Assembly (NCBI GenBank): GCA_020524245.1
Contig: JAIVLN010000007.1
Span: 62,001-126,000 of the forward strand
Source: Rossellomorea aquimaris
GTDB taxonomy: Bacteria > Bacillota > Bacilli > Bacillales > Fictibacillaceae
Length of the DNA stretch: 64,000 nucleotides
Direction: 5' to 3'
In this document: in pieces, positions 8,788 through 18,061 of the stretch
How the letters are laid out: the number at the start of each line of letters is the position of its first letter
Position numbering within the stretch: position 1 is the stretch's first letter
The notes under the pieces: model-generated
The model's input: only the letters and a program-made list of their open reading frames with translations
Told to the model about the DNA's origin: nothing
Database searches by the model: none
Translations under genes and position numbers: made by a program

Positions 8788-11586
8788 ATGAAGAAAAAGG
8801 CACTTGTATTACTTTCTATTTTGATGCTTATTACGTTTACTTTTTCACCATCTGTAAAGGGCGCTGCAATTCCTACAACTCCAAGCGGATTAAATATTGG
8901 GGATGATTTAAAGGTCACAGAATTTTACCCATTTGATTTCGAGTATTCTGAGGACACCAAGTTTTACTTAAATAATGGTACCTACTTAGGAAAGATGATC
9001 CACTTGGGGGAACCAGGAACGAATAATAATGGTAGAACTTTTGCGCATAAGTCTACATATTATCAATGGGCAGAAGCAATGGGTGGTAATCCTAATTTTG
9101 CCGTTGCTAATGTTAGAGAAACCGCATTAGTAAGAAAAAATGACAATAAGACGTTTATTAGAGCACATTCAAGAGCATTAGCTGAAATATCGGGTGCAGG
9201 AATTGAACCTATCACTGATACCGTAGACGGAGGGTTAAGTCATGTAGTAATTACGCCAACCTCATTTCCGCAAGGTTCATTCAGTAACCCTTCTGTTGTA
9301 AATGTAAATGAAAACTTTGATATTACATTAAACGCAGAAGAATTTAACATCTATGATGAATACATTCGCTGGGAACTTGTAATAGATAATTGGTACGAAA
9401 TCGATCAAGGTGTGGTTGCCAAGAATAATATTAAAGACTTAAAGATTCCTGTTAGTTTATCTTCTTCCGGAAACCGAGGTATAAAGTTTAGACTTTACGA
9501 CAAGGTGGAACGAAAAACAGAAATATACGGTTCAATATTTGTGAATGAGTATCCAAATGCTGATTTTACAATTAACCCTAACCCAACAAACCGCCTTACG
9601 GATACCTTATTTAAAAGTACATCAACCGACCCTGAAGGTGGTAAACTTTCCTATATGTATGAATATAGGAAAAAGGGAACGACAACTTGGACTCCAATTA
9701 TTAGTCTCCCTAGGTTTAGTGATGTATCACAGAAGTTTAATTCGGTTGGCATTTATGAAATGAGATTAGAAGTAACAGACCCACATGGCGCAAAAGATTC
9801 AATTATTAAAGAATTTACAGTGGAAAATCTAAGTCCTAATGCTGACTTCACTATTAGTCCAAATCCCACTGATCCTTCAACCAATACTACGTTTTCCAGT
9901 ACTTCCACAGACCCTGAAGGAGACAGTCTAACTTATAAGTATGAGTATCGAAAGAAGGGAACTCAAAGTTGGACGCAGTTTAGCACAGCTAAAAATGCAT
10001 CTCGTATATTTGGCAGCTCTGGAACATATGAGATTCGCTTGACAGTAACAGATTCATATAGTGCAACTTCAAGTAAGATTAAAGACGTTGTGGTGAATAA
10101 CTCAAAACCCAATGCAAATTTCACTGTAAACCCAAATCCAACCGACCGTTTGACAACCACACAATTCAATAGCTCATCAACAGATCCAGATGGTGATAGC
10201 TTAAGCCACCAGTATGAGTTTCGTAAAAAAGGCATGACTAACTGGACATCATTAAGTTCTTCAGTTAATCCATCCTACAAATTTAATAGTGTTGGTACTT
10301 ATGAAGTTAAATTAACAGTAACAGATCCACATGGAGAAAAGGATTCACTGGTTAAGGAGGTAATCGTCAATAACCTTGGACCGGTTGCGGACTTTTCAAT
10401 GAATCCAAATCCAACTAATAGGCTAAGTACTACAAAATTTACAAACTTGTCCACTGACCCAGAAGGCGATCCCCTTACATATAAGTACGAGTATCGTTTA
10501 AAGGGAACAACCGCTTGGATAAGCTTCAGTACTAGTTCCGCTCCTAGTTATAAATTTAACCAGGTAGGAACAATGGAAGTCAGACTTACAGTTGAAGATA
10601 CTTATGGGGCAACAGATTCTAAAACCAAAGAAATCATAGTAAATAACATTAAACCAAATGCAGATTTCAGCATAAATCCTAATCCGACAGACAGATTGAC
10701 GACTACAAGTTTTACTAGCAATTCTACGGATCCAGAAGGAGACAGTCTCTTATATAAATATGAATTTCGTAAGAAAGGAACTTCTTCTTGGACACAATTT
10801 AGTACATCTGCAAACCCTTCCTATACATTTAAGGACGTATCAACCTATGAGGTTCGGTTAACTGTTACAGATAGTCACGGAGCAATTGACACATTAATAA
10901 AAGAGGTCATTGTAGAAAATCTTAATCCGTCAGCTGGATACAATACCGATAAGAATTCTTACTTTGTAGGAGACAAGGTTGTAGTAACAAATACAGCATC
11001 TGATCCGGAGAATGATTCACTAACCTATAATTACTTAATTACCCATCCCGATGGAACGACTACAACTCGAACTACTGAGGATTTTATGTATACGTTGTCC
11101 CAGGTTGGCAATTACACAATTAAACAAACAGTAACAGATACTTACAATGGTTCAGATTCAATTACAATGGTTATCCCTGTTAATCAATTAAGTGTTACTG
11201 GACATGTCTTACACACAAGTAAATGGGACAAGATTCATAAACAAAAAGGAAATAAACCGAATCAATTCTATACTGGGGAGGTTTTCGAATTAGAAGCGGA
11301 TGTTACTAACCTCCCTGTTAATAAGGTGGAAGTAAAGTTTACAGGCTTACAGGTGAACGGTACGACGTATACGAAGACTGTGACGCTTACCAAAGTAAGT
11401 GGAGTCTTATACGATGGGCAATTGCATGATGCTGCATTCACAAAGAGTGGAACTTCCTTACAAAACGGAATGCATAGTTTCACATTTACTGCTTATTACT
11501 CTAATGGCACAGTGAGAACAGATGATGTACCTATTGAGATCATCGGTAGCATTTATGATGCATTCAAATTCCATAGAAAAAGGTAA
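8788..11586 (+). CDS. Secreted PKD-repeat protein
   Basis: 932 aa: signal peptide (about 1-25), an N-terminal domain to about 250, five PKD-like repeats of about 92 aa starting near 254, 348, 437, 529 and 621 (each with NPNPT, STDPEGD and a terminal TVTD.HGA), a sixth variant repeat near 711 and a C-terminal module (about 800-932). PKD domains are beta-sandwich modules of extracellular adhesins and enzymes. No sortase signal or membrane anchor is seen. The last 130 residues, ending YDAFKFHRKR, are nearly shared with protein 13050. RBS AAAGGGGTG. It is probably an adhesin or matrix protein; no enzyme domain is recognised. Confidence 0.85.
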   Translation: MKKKALVLLSILMLITFTFSPSVKGAAIPTTPSGLNIGDDLKVTEFYPFDFEYSEDTKFYLNNGTYLGKMIHLGEPGTNNNGRTFAHKSTYYQWAEAMGGNPNFAVANVRETALVRKNDNKTFIRAHSRALAEISGAGIEPITDTVDGGLSHVVITPTSFPQGSFSNPSVVNVNENFDITLNAEEFNIYDEYIRWELVIDNWYEIDQGVVAKNNIKDLKIPVSLSSSGNRGIKFRLYDKVERKTEIYGSIFVNEYPNADFTINPNPTNRLTDTLFKSTSTDPEGGKLSYMYEYRKKGTTTWTPIISLPRFSDVSQKFNSVGIYEMRLEVTDPHGAKDSIIKEFTVENLSPNADFTISPNPTDPSTNTTFSSTSTDPEGDSLTYKYEYRKKGTQSWTQFSTAKNASRIFGSSGTYEIRLTVTDSYSATSSKIKDVVVNNSKPNANFTVNPNPTDRLTTTQFNSSSTDPDGDSLSHQYEFRKKGMTNWTSLSSSVNPSYKFNSVGTYEVKLTVTDPHGEKDSLVKEVIVNNLGPVADFSMNPNPTNRLSTTKFTNLSTDPEGDPLTYKYEYRLKGTTAWISFSTSSAPSYKFNQVGTMEVRLTVEDTYGATDSKTKEIIVNNIKPNADFSINPNPTDRLTTTSFTSNSTDPEGDSLLYKYEFRKKGTSSWTQFSTSANPSYTFKDVSTYEVRLTVTDSHGAIDTLIKEVIVENLNPSAGYNTDKNSYFVGDKVVVTNTASDPENDSLTYNYLITHPDGTTTTRTTEDFMYTLSQVGNYTIKQTVTDTYNGSDSITMVIPVNQLSVTGHVLHTSKWDKIHKQKGNKPNQFYTGEVFELEADVTNLPVNKVEVKFTGLQVNGTTYTKTVTLTKVSGVLYDGQLHDAAFTKSGTSLQNGMHSFTFTAYYSNGTVRTDDVPIEIIGSIYDAFKFHRKR

Positions 11587-11593
11587 AGACACT

Positions 11594-11636
11594 AAGGTTA
11601 GTAACGAGGTATAAATCCCATGCTAACCTTTTTGTT
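11594..11636 (+). terminator. Intrinsic terminator after PKD gene
   Basis: Stem AAGGTTAG/CTAACCTT separated by about 21 bases and followed by TTTTTGTTT. Confidence 0.8.
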
Positions 11637-11730
11637 TACTCCATTTGATTACAAATTCTAATAAATAAACCAATATAATGGGTCTTAACCCAAAATTTAT
11701 GATAATATAAAGATAGATTAATAGGTTATT

Positions 11731-11793
11731 AAAGGGACAACCCCTCGTTGTAAGCGGAATATTACGGTTCTGCTTATTCACGAGGGGTTTTTT
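11731..11793 (+). terminator. GGGAC-type leader hairpin/terminator, copy 2
   Basis: AAAGGGACAA then stem CCCCTCGT/ACGAGGGG with an inner TAAGC/GCTTA stem and six Ts. It is a diverged duplicate of 6861-6917. Stem bases change in compensating pairs between the copies, suggesting that the structure is selected. Confidence 0.75.
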
Positions 11794-11837
11794 GTTTGTT
11801 AATCCAGATTTTGCTAGTATGTTGTATTAATAATCGA

Positions 11838-11991
11838 TATAATGAAAGTAACACGATTGATCATTACTTTTATTTATGTGCGAACTCTAAGTTCTGCAGG
11901 TTATTATGAAACATAAGCGGTCTTTCAAGACTGTGGATTAGCACGGGTGTATTATGCCTATTAATCTACATTCTTGAGAGGGCGCTTTTTT
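11838..11991 (+). promoter_or_regulatory. Leader element L2: promoter, hairpin and long terminator
   Basis: TATAAT at 11838-11843, GTGCGAAC/GTTCTGCAG hairpin at 11878-11899, and a long terminator stem from 11937 to 11985 ending in six Ts. It is almost identical to L1 over about 150 bases. The 11587-12080 interval holds only these leader structures; no gene is seen in it. Confidence 0.75.
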
Positions 11992-12080
11992 GTTTTGCCT
12001 GTAATTGTTTAGTTTCCATAAATAATCAGTTTGAGAGGTCGATGTAAACATTAGTCATGCAATTGAAGGGAGAATGAAGT

Positions 12081-12941
12081 ATGAAATCCTTATGGAAGAA
12101 GTTATTAACAGTTATAGTGGTTTGTTTAATCATTGGGTCAATTACATCTAACACGGTTTTTGCCAATGGATCTAAAACTGGTAGTTGTTCCATGACAATT
12201 CAGTCTAACAAGCATACATGGGGGAACTTTGCAGAGGCTAGTGGTATTTGTGCTGGTAAAGTTCAAGGTTATTATATTCCGGATCAAAATATGTTCACAA
12301 TCATGGGCTCTGTAGATGGCTTTCATGTGAAAAATGGTCAGAAATTTACAGTTCCTACCCCAGATAGTGAAGAATATTTGAACGCAATTCTAACAGTTTA
12401 CACCAAGAAAGTTGAAGCCCCAAAACCTGAACCAAAACCTGAACCAAAGCCAGAACCAAAGCCAGAACCGAAGCCAGAACCTAAACCAGAGCCAAAGCCA
12501 GAACCGAAGCCAGAACCTAAACCAGAGCCAAAGCCAGAACCGAAGCCAGAACCTAAACCAGAGCCAAAGCCAGAACCTAAACCAGAGCCAAACGCAAATG
12601 ATTCTTCTGCATCAGCAAGTAAGGATTCAAAAAGTGAAGAACCTAAGTTATCTAGTCAATCAGATAATAATTCTTCAGAAACAGATGTAAAAGAAGTTGA
12701 AGATGAAACAGATGATAAGGAAACTGCTGATGATTCATCAAAAGTTAAAGAGGAAGAAACAACCGATGAATCAGGTGAAATTAATGAAACAAAACTTGAT
12801 GCTGAAGAACAGCAGATTGCATCTTCTGATACTAAGGGTGAGAAGTCAGGAACCAAAAAGCTAATAGGTCTTATGTTATTACTTGGACTTGTTGCTATTG
12901 TAGGGGGATTGTTTTTCTATCGCTATAAGAAAAAAGCATGA
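12081..12941 (+). CDS. Secreted membrane-anchored protein with Pro-Glu-Pro-Lys repeats
   Basis: 286 aa: signal peptide (about 1-29), a small domain (about 30-110) with two cysteines that could form a disulfide, about 15 PEPK repeats (about 114-172), an acidic Ser/Asp/Glu-rich stalk, and a C-terminal hydrophobic helix with a YRYKKKA tail. The layout is that of a wall-spanning surface protein, but no LPxTG motif precedes the helix, so it is probably held by the membrane, not by sortase. RBS GAAGGGAG. The leader is duplicated from the SLH gene, so joint expression is likely. Ligand unknown. Confidence 0.75.
   Translation: MKSLWKKLLTVIVVCLIIGSITSNTVFANGSKTGSCSMTIQSNKHTWGNFAEASGICAGKVQGYYIPDQNMFTIMGSVDGFHVKNGQKFTVPTPDSEEYLNAILTVYTKKVEAPKPEPKPEPKPEPKPEPKPEPKPEPKPEPKPEPKPEPKPEPKPEPKPEPKPEPKPEPNANDSSASASKDSKSEEPKLSSQSDNNSSETDVKEVEDETDDKETADDSSKVKEEETTDESGEINETKLDAEEQQIASSDTKGEKSGTKKLIGLMLLLGLVAIVGGLFFYRYKKKA
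12419..12590 (+). repeat. Tandem repeats encoding Pro-Glu-Pro-Lys units
   Basis: 12-base units (CCAGAACCTAAA, CCAGAGCCAAAG and similar) in tandem, some grouped in 36-base higher-order repeats. This is the coding repeat of gene 12081, prone to length variation by slippage or recombination. Confidence 0.9.
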
Positions 12942-12951
12942 TGTTATTAAT

Positions 12952-12988
12952 ATTGAACTGGGCAAAGAAATTCTTGGCCTAGTTCAAT
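12952..12988 (+). terminator. Hairpin after gene 12081
   Basis: Stem ATTGAACTGGGC/GCCTAGTTCAAT with one mismatch and an A/T-rich downstream flank. No strong T-run. Confidence 0.5.
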
Positions 12989-13049
12989 ACATAATAATAT
13001 TATTCATTTCATAATAAATTCTCTGTTATTGGAAAGGGGGTGAAGTAAT

Positions 13050-16000
13050 GTGAAACATAATATTTTCTTGTCATCTCTCATATTATTCTCAGTTTTTAGT
13101 ACAGCTTTTTTATTGAAGCCCGAATTAGTTCTTGCTGCTAGTTCCCCATACGATGTAGAATCATCAGTTAGAAATGGGTGGAATTCATTACCGGGAGGAA
13201 AGAATCACAGTCAGAGATCTGGTAGAAAGCTAGTTTATGATGTGTATGCATCTAAATATACAAGTGGTGGATATAAAATAGTTAATAAGAACTTCGGAAA
13301 AGGAACTCAGCCCTATATTAACTTCCAAGGGTGGGCTGTTATCCAGGGATATAAGAGACATACATCTACTAACCATGAAACTTACATAGTTGCAGAAAAG
13401 GTGGCTGGGGACTCCGGTATAGGTACAAAAAAAGTATATGGTACGCTTCCAATTAACATTAGTGGAACCGAAGACCTTGAGTATAATAATCGGGGTTCAG
13501 GTGTTTATAATGAATGTTGGTCAGGTGCTACTTATAAAGATAATCAACTAGACTGTAATATGCGTTATGACAATGTAGGTTTTAATGCTTATCTACCTTT
13601 CAACGAATTGTTTCCTACAAACAGAGAGGATGCAAAATGGGTACTCTATATTGTAAAACGTGTAGAATCCCGTATTGTATATGAAAGATTGATCTTACCA
13701 TTCAATTTTACTGGACTTGCACACAAAGGAGGTACCATTGACCTCGAGAGTGGTGTAAACGCAAATTATCTACGTATGATTGGAACGGATGTTATTCGTA
13801 GAACATATCCGAGACAAAAGACATCAGGTTCAGTATATGGATATTTTAATACAGGAAGTATATATACTCGTACCAACCAAGAAGAATCAAAAACGGCTGT
13901 ATGGTATGCAGTTAGGAGTCATCATGATGGTAATGCAACTCGTTGGGCACCGAGTGCATACTGGAAGTTTGGTGGAGAACAAGCTGTTTTAGATTACAAT
14001 CCTCCCCCTGATAATGCACCACCAGTACACATATCACATGAGTTAATAAATTCTAGGTATCAGAATGGTAATGATTACTGGTCACAACCTAACGATCAAG
14101 TATATATACGCTTGAGGCAGCGGGATCCGGACTCAGGCAATAAATATCAATATCTTAGACTGAATGGAAATGGTCAAGATATTAGATCTATGCATTCATT
14201 CCACTTAGCTAGTACCTATAATGAGCACTTTTTAACAAGTCCACATGCGGTTATTAATTCAGCTCAACGAGAAGAACACTCTTCATATGGAAGAGTTAAA
14301 TGGGGCGTTGTTCCAAAGACACATAACCATTCCTACGACGTTATGTATTATTACAAAGATAATGACAATAATCATGTAGGATATAATGACACTGGAATGA
14401 ATTTACGGGTTGATGGTGTAGTACCCCAACATAACTCACAAGGTATCTACAATTACCGCTACAAGAATGGCAATGATTACTGGGTAAGACCGAACGATAA
14501 ACCTTATGTACAACTAAGGCAATACGACCCTCACTCCGGGAATAGACACCAATACATTCGATTTTCGGGATCTGGGCAAGATGCTCGTTCACAACATGAT
14601 TTTAGTTATGGAGCAACACATAATAATCACTGGATGAAGAGTTCGCATGTTGTCATTAATTCTGCTGAACGTAAAGAGAATAGCTATTATGGAATGGTTA
14701 AGTGGACTTTTACACCCAAAACTCATGGCCATTACTACAATGTACTCTATTACTACAGGGATAACGTTGATAACAATAGCGGAGATTATAATGATACAAG
14801 CTATAACGTTAGAGTTGATGGGGTTAGCCCTAGTAATCTAATAGAGTCCATTAGTAACCATCGTTACAGAAACGGTAATAATTATTGGATTCGACCGAAT
14901 GATACTGTCAATATCAAACTGAGAAGTAAAGATGATGATTCAGGACTTAAGCAAACAGAGTTAAGCAGCGGATCGGGTAGTGATAGAACTGTTGCAAGAC
15001 ATGTATGGAGCGGTTCCTCGACTAATAACCAGATTGTAACGGATACGACAAACGCCTTTAGTATTGTTTCTGCTAATCGAACTTATAATAGTGGCTCAAC
15101 AAAAGAGGTAACGTTTGGTTTAAGAGGTCATACGCATGGTGCTAGTCATATCATAAGACATAGAGATGTAGACAACGTAGACAACATTTCTTCAGGAGAT
15201 GCTTACGGTTGGAGCTATGCTCAAAAAACTGTACATGTAGACGGTGTTCGTCCGAATATTTACTTTAGAAATTCAACGGATACTAGCAACTACTTCAGTC
15301 GGAATTGGTCTACTAACCCGATTACTGTAAGACTTAAATTTGATGATGGAAGTGGTTCAGGATATAAGCATTCACGGTATGCCTGGACGAAATCAACGAG
15401 TACACCTTCATCATGGTCTAGCTGGACTACAAGCTCCAATTACACTACATCAAAGAGCAGTTATGGCGCGTGGTACCTTCACGTTCAAGGCCAAGACCAC
15501 GTCGGGAATACTTACACGACTTATAAAGGACCATACCGCTTCAACGACGCTCCTGTAGCAGATTTTACAGCAAACCCAAATCCAACAGACCGTTTGACAT
15601 CAGTTACGTTTACAAACAAGTCAAGTGATCCAAATGGTAACAGCTTAACGTATGATTGGAAGATTCGTAAAAAAGGAAGTTCTTCTTGGACAAACCTGAG
15701 TACAACTAAGAATCCTAGTCATAAGTTTACGAGTGTTGGTACCTGGGAAGTAAGACTCGAAGCACGAGATACACATGGTGAAACTCATGCGAGAATACGA
15801 GAAGTTATTGTAAATAACTTAGGTCCTAAAGCGGGTTATAATACAGACAAAAACAAGTATTACATTGGAGATGTCATCCAAATAACCAGTACCGCTTCAG
15901 ATCCAGAGAATGATCCATTAACTTACTCTTACCTCATAACAGAGCCGAATGGGAATAAGGTTACTAAAACAACAAAGGATTTCTCACATCATCTGACACA

Positions 16001-16484
16001 GGTTGGCAACTACACAATTAAACAGACTGTCACCGATAGTCATGGAGCTTCAGATTCAGTCACGAAGATTATACCTGTTAACCAGTTAGTAATAACCGGT
16101 AGAGTGCTGCATACACCAAAATGGAAGGATATCCAGACTGACAAAGGCAACTCCCCAGAGCAGTTCTATTCCGGAGAAATCTTCGTCCTTGAAGCGGATG
16201 TAACCAATTATACAATTGATAAGGTAGAAGTTAAGTTTAATGGGGTACAGACAAACGGGAACAGCTATACAAAGACTGTAGCTTTAAATAGAGCAAGTGG
16301 TGTCTTATATGATGGCCAATTACATGATGCTGTCTTTACGAAGAATGGTACAACACTACAAAATGGTATCCATAGCTTCACCTTTACCGCTTATTACTCA
16401 AACGGTACAGTTAGAACCGATAACGTACAGATTGAGATCATCGGAACTACTTATGACGCTTTTAAGTTCCATAGGAAAAGATAG
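13050..16484 (+). CDS. Large secreted repeat protein, paralogous C-terminus to the PKD protein
   Basis: 1144 aa, GTG start behind RBS AAAGGGGGTG. Signal peptide (about 1-30), an N-terminal domain, then repeats of about 130 aa beginning R-Y-x-N-G-N-x-Y-W (near 335, 470, 605), an Ig-like segment, one PKD repeat (near 835) and the same C-terminal module (about 1010-1144, ending YDAFKFHRKR) as protein 8788. The Tyr/Trp/His-rich repeats are not recognised. No anchor motif is visible. Extracellular adhesion or matrix role is inferred. The shared C-terminus could be a sorting or export signal. Confidence 0.82.
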   Translation: MKHNIFLSSLILFSVFSTAFLLKPELVLAASSPYDVESSVRNGWNSLPGGKNHSQRSGRKLVYDVYASKYTSGGYKIVNKNFGKGTQPYINFQGWAVIQGYKRHTSTNHETYIVAEKVAGDSGIGTKKVYGTLPINISGTEDLEYNNRGSGVYNECWSGATYKDNQLDCNMRYDNVGFNAYLPFNELFPTNREDAKWVLYIVKRVESRIVYERLILPFNFTGLAHKGGTIDLESGVNANYLRMIGTDVIRRTYPRQKTSGSVYGYFNTGSIYTRTNQEESKTAVWYAVRSHHDGNATRWAPSAYWKFGGEQAVLDYNPPPDNAPPVHISHELINSRYQNGNDYWSQPNDQVYIRLRQRDPDSGNKYQYLRLNGNGQDIRSMHSFHLASTYNEHFLTSPHAVINSAQREEHSSYGRVKWGVVPKTHNHSYDVMYYYKDNDNNHVGYNDTGMNLRVDGVVPQHNSQGIYNYRYKNGNDYWVRPNDKPYVQLRQYDPHSGNRHQYIRFSGSGQDARSQHDFSYGATHNNHWMKSSHVVINSAERKENSYYGMVKWTFTPKTHGHYYNVLYYYRDNVDNNSGDYNDTSYNVRVDGVSPSNLIESISNHRYRNGNNYWIRPNDTVNIKLRSKDDDSGLKQTELSSGSGSDRTVARHVWSGSSTNNQIVTDTTNAFSIVSANRTYNSGSTKEVTFGLRGHTHGASHIIRHRDVDNVDNISSGDAYGWSYAQKTVHVDGVRPNIYFRNSTDTSNYFSRNWSTNPITVRLKFDDGSGSGYKHSRYAWTKSTSTPSSWSSWTTSSNYTTSKSSYGAWYLHVQGQDHVGNTYTTYKGPYRFNDAPVADFTANPNPTDRLTSVTFTNKSSDPNGNSLTYDWKIRKKGSSSWTNLSTTKNPSHKFTSVGTWEVRLEARDTHGETHARIREVIVNNLGPKAGYNTDKNKYYIGDVIQITSTASDPENDPLTYSYLITEPNGNKVTKTTKDFSHHLTQVGNYTIKQTVTDSHGASDSVTKIIPVNQLVITGRVLHTPKWKDIQTDKGNSPEQFYSGEIFVLEADVTNYTIDKVEVKFNGVQTNGNSYTKTVALNRASGVLYDGQLHDAVFTKNGTTLQNGIHSFTFTAYYSNGTVRTDNVQIEIIGTTYDAFKFHRKR

Positions 16485-16494
16485 TAACGGCTTT

Positions 16495-16537
16495 ACAAAA
16501 GTCAGGTATGGTCCAAATCCTTGCCTGGCTTTTGTAT
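16495..16537 (+). terminator. Intrinsic terminator after gene 13050
   Basis: Stem ACAAAAG-CAGG/CCTG-CTTTTGT with a loop of about 17 bases. The 3' arm supplies the T-rich tract. Confidence 0.75.
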
Positions 16538-16586
16538 ATTATTATCATTTTGAATAAGTGTTATTTAAGCAGGGAGGAAGAGGTAT

Positions 16587-17000
16587 ATGATATGGAGTAA
16601 GTTAAACTTTAAGAAGCGCTCCTTAAGTAAAATTAACCTAATTAATATAAAGAATAAGATGATTGAGGATAGATTTGATCCTGCAGTTATAGGAGAACTG
16701 CTAGAAATCTTTGAAGAGAGAATAAATAGAAATGGAGAATCGGCGTTTCAAAAATGGTTGTATGAACTAAATTTTAGTGTGCCAGAGGAATATCAGAATT
16801 CCGAGCAGGCTATTCATCTCTACAATAAAGCCTCCAATTGGTTAGAAAAAGAAGTGATTAATTTAGAAAGAGAAACAAGGTTAACATGGGAAATTCAGGG
16901 GGAAGATCTCCAGGAACCCAATGAGCATGTAAGGAAAACACAGCTGGTTATTAGACACAGGCTTACGGAAGTTATTCTAGATATTCTCGATAAGAAATAA
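16587..17000 (+). CDS. Hypothetical protein
   Basis: 137 aa, charged, mostly helical in appearance, with no signal peptide or membrane segment and no recognised motif. RBS GGGAGGAAGAGG supports the ATG. It stands alone between the surface genes and an AT-rich hypothetical gene. Confidence 0.6.
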   Translation: MIWSKLNFKKRSLSKINLINIKNKMIEDRFDPAVIGELLEIFEERINRNGESAFQKWLYELNFSVPEEYQNSEQAIHLYNKASNWLEKEVINLERETRLTWEIQGEDLQEPNEHVRKTQLVIRHRLTEVILDILDKK

Positions 17001-17071
17001 AAGTGTAAATGAGCATAGTAATTCCATTATAAGTGATTTTTGTTATTAAGAAGATGGGTGGTCTGTTAAAA

Positions 17072-17764
17072 ATGGAAAGTGTTGAAATATTAAAACCTAT
17101 TGAGAAAAAAATTCAGCAGTGGAGATATTACTTAAATAATAAACCTAATATTCCGTATGAGGGAAATGAAAAAATATATGATAATTTTAGAAAAGAAAAT
17201 GATTTGGATTGTCAATTAACCGGTGGCAATTTAAAAGCAGACACAATTATTTCTTTATGGGGACCATTTAGAATTTCATTAGTACGACTAAATGGCTATC
17301 CAAGATTAAACAAAATAGAAGATATAAATAATAAAAAGGCATTTTTAAATGAATTTATAAAATGTGATATAGAAGAATTCCTCCCTGTTAATGATCCAAT
17401 AGTTGTAAAACTATCAGAATTATTTACACGAGGGATGAAAAGAGAAAATGTTATGATTTTACCTAATAGGTCAATAAATTCTAAACGTGGTTCAAAACCG
17501 TATTTTGATTACATGCCACATTTTCTTCATGAATGTTTTCAAGGTGGTGATTTTGGTAAGGAGTATTTTAGTAATGATAATGAATTGGAAAAATGGATAG
17601 ACGAGGAACACTTGAAAATGTTTTTTGAGAATGAACAAATAAGTAAAATCATGATTAAGGATTTATCAGGAAGTGGAAGTGTGAAAAACAATGTATCAAA
17701 GAAATTAGAGACAATGTTGGATAATTATATTTGTGTACTTAAGGTAAGAGGAAAATACTTTTAA
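17072..17764 (+). CDS. Hypothetical protein, AT-rich gene
   Basis: 230 aa from the ATG at 17072. An upstream in-frame GTG at 17033 lacks a convincing ribosome site, and GGGTGG precedes 17072. Codon use is strongly A/T-biased (many AAA, AAT, ATA, TTA) compared with neighbours, suggesting recent acquisition. No domain is recognised. It ends at a bidirectional terminator shared with a decayed minus-strand fragment. Confidence 0.6.
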   Translation: MESVEILKPIEKKIQQWRYYLNNKPNIPYEGNEKIYDNFRKENDLDCQLTGGNLKADTIISLWGPFRISLVRLNGYPRLNKIEDINNKKAFLNEFIKCDIEEFLPVNDPIVVKLSELFTRGMKRENVMILPNRSINSKRGSKPYFDYMPHFLHECFQGGDFGKEYFSNDNELEKWIDEEHLKMFFENEQISKIMIKDLSGSGSVKNNVSKKLETMLDNYICVLKVRGKYF

Positions 17765-17794
17765 GTAAATTTAAATTTGTAGGGCTAAGTATGT

Positions 17795-17827
17795 AAAAAA
17801 GACTCGTCCAATAAGCGAGTCTTTTTT
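17795..17827. terminator. Bidirectional intrinsic terminator
   Basis: Perfect stem AAAAAAGACTCG/CGAGTCTTTTTT with a 9-base loop. It has T-runs in both directions. Confidence 0.9.
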
Positions 17828-17990
17828 ATATACTCAAATTCAGTATTTTAAAACACCTGCCATCATAATCACGATTTTTAATGATTTTTGCACCTCTAAA
17901 CGGACCCTTGTATTCAAATGGATAAGCTTTTTTATTTTCAGCATTACTATGTAATATTTTTACAAGTTTGGTATTATTATATTGAGAAAC
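17826..17990 (-). pseudogene. Decayed 3' gene fragment
   Basis: The minus strand is open for 54 codons (about VSQYNNTKLVKILHS to KILNLSI) ending at a TAA that overlaps the terminator, as a real convergent gene would. The residue mix looks coding (YPFEYKGPFRGAKIIKNRDYDG), but no start codon or RBS exists and a stop lies just upstream. It is probably the remnant of a truncated gene. The rest of 17765-18061 holds nothing else I can support. Confidence 0.4.
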
Positions 17991-18061
17991 TTATGCCGTT
18001 AATATATTCAGAGTTTGCTAGTTAAAGTGTCAATAATAACACTTAAGAGGAGGAAGGTTGG

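Noticed and set aside
12419-12590. Regular repeats that might suggest a CRISPR array
   Set aside because: Units are 12 and 36 bases with no unique spacers and code for Pro-Glu-Pro-Lys.
12412-12690. Asn/Gln-rich ORF inside gene 12081
   Set aside because: It is the +1 frame of the Pro-Glu-Lys repeat; repeat DNA is open in several frames.
12820-12941. Sortase-type anchor at the end of gene 12081
   Set aside because: A C-terminal helix and positive tail are present, but no LPxTG or variant precedes the helix.
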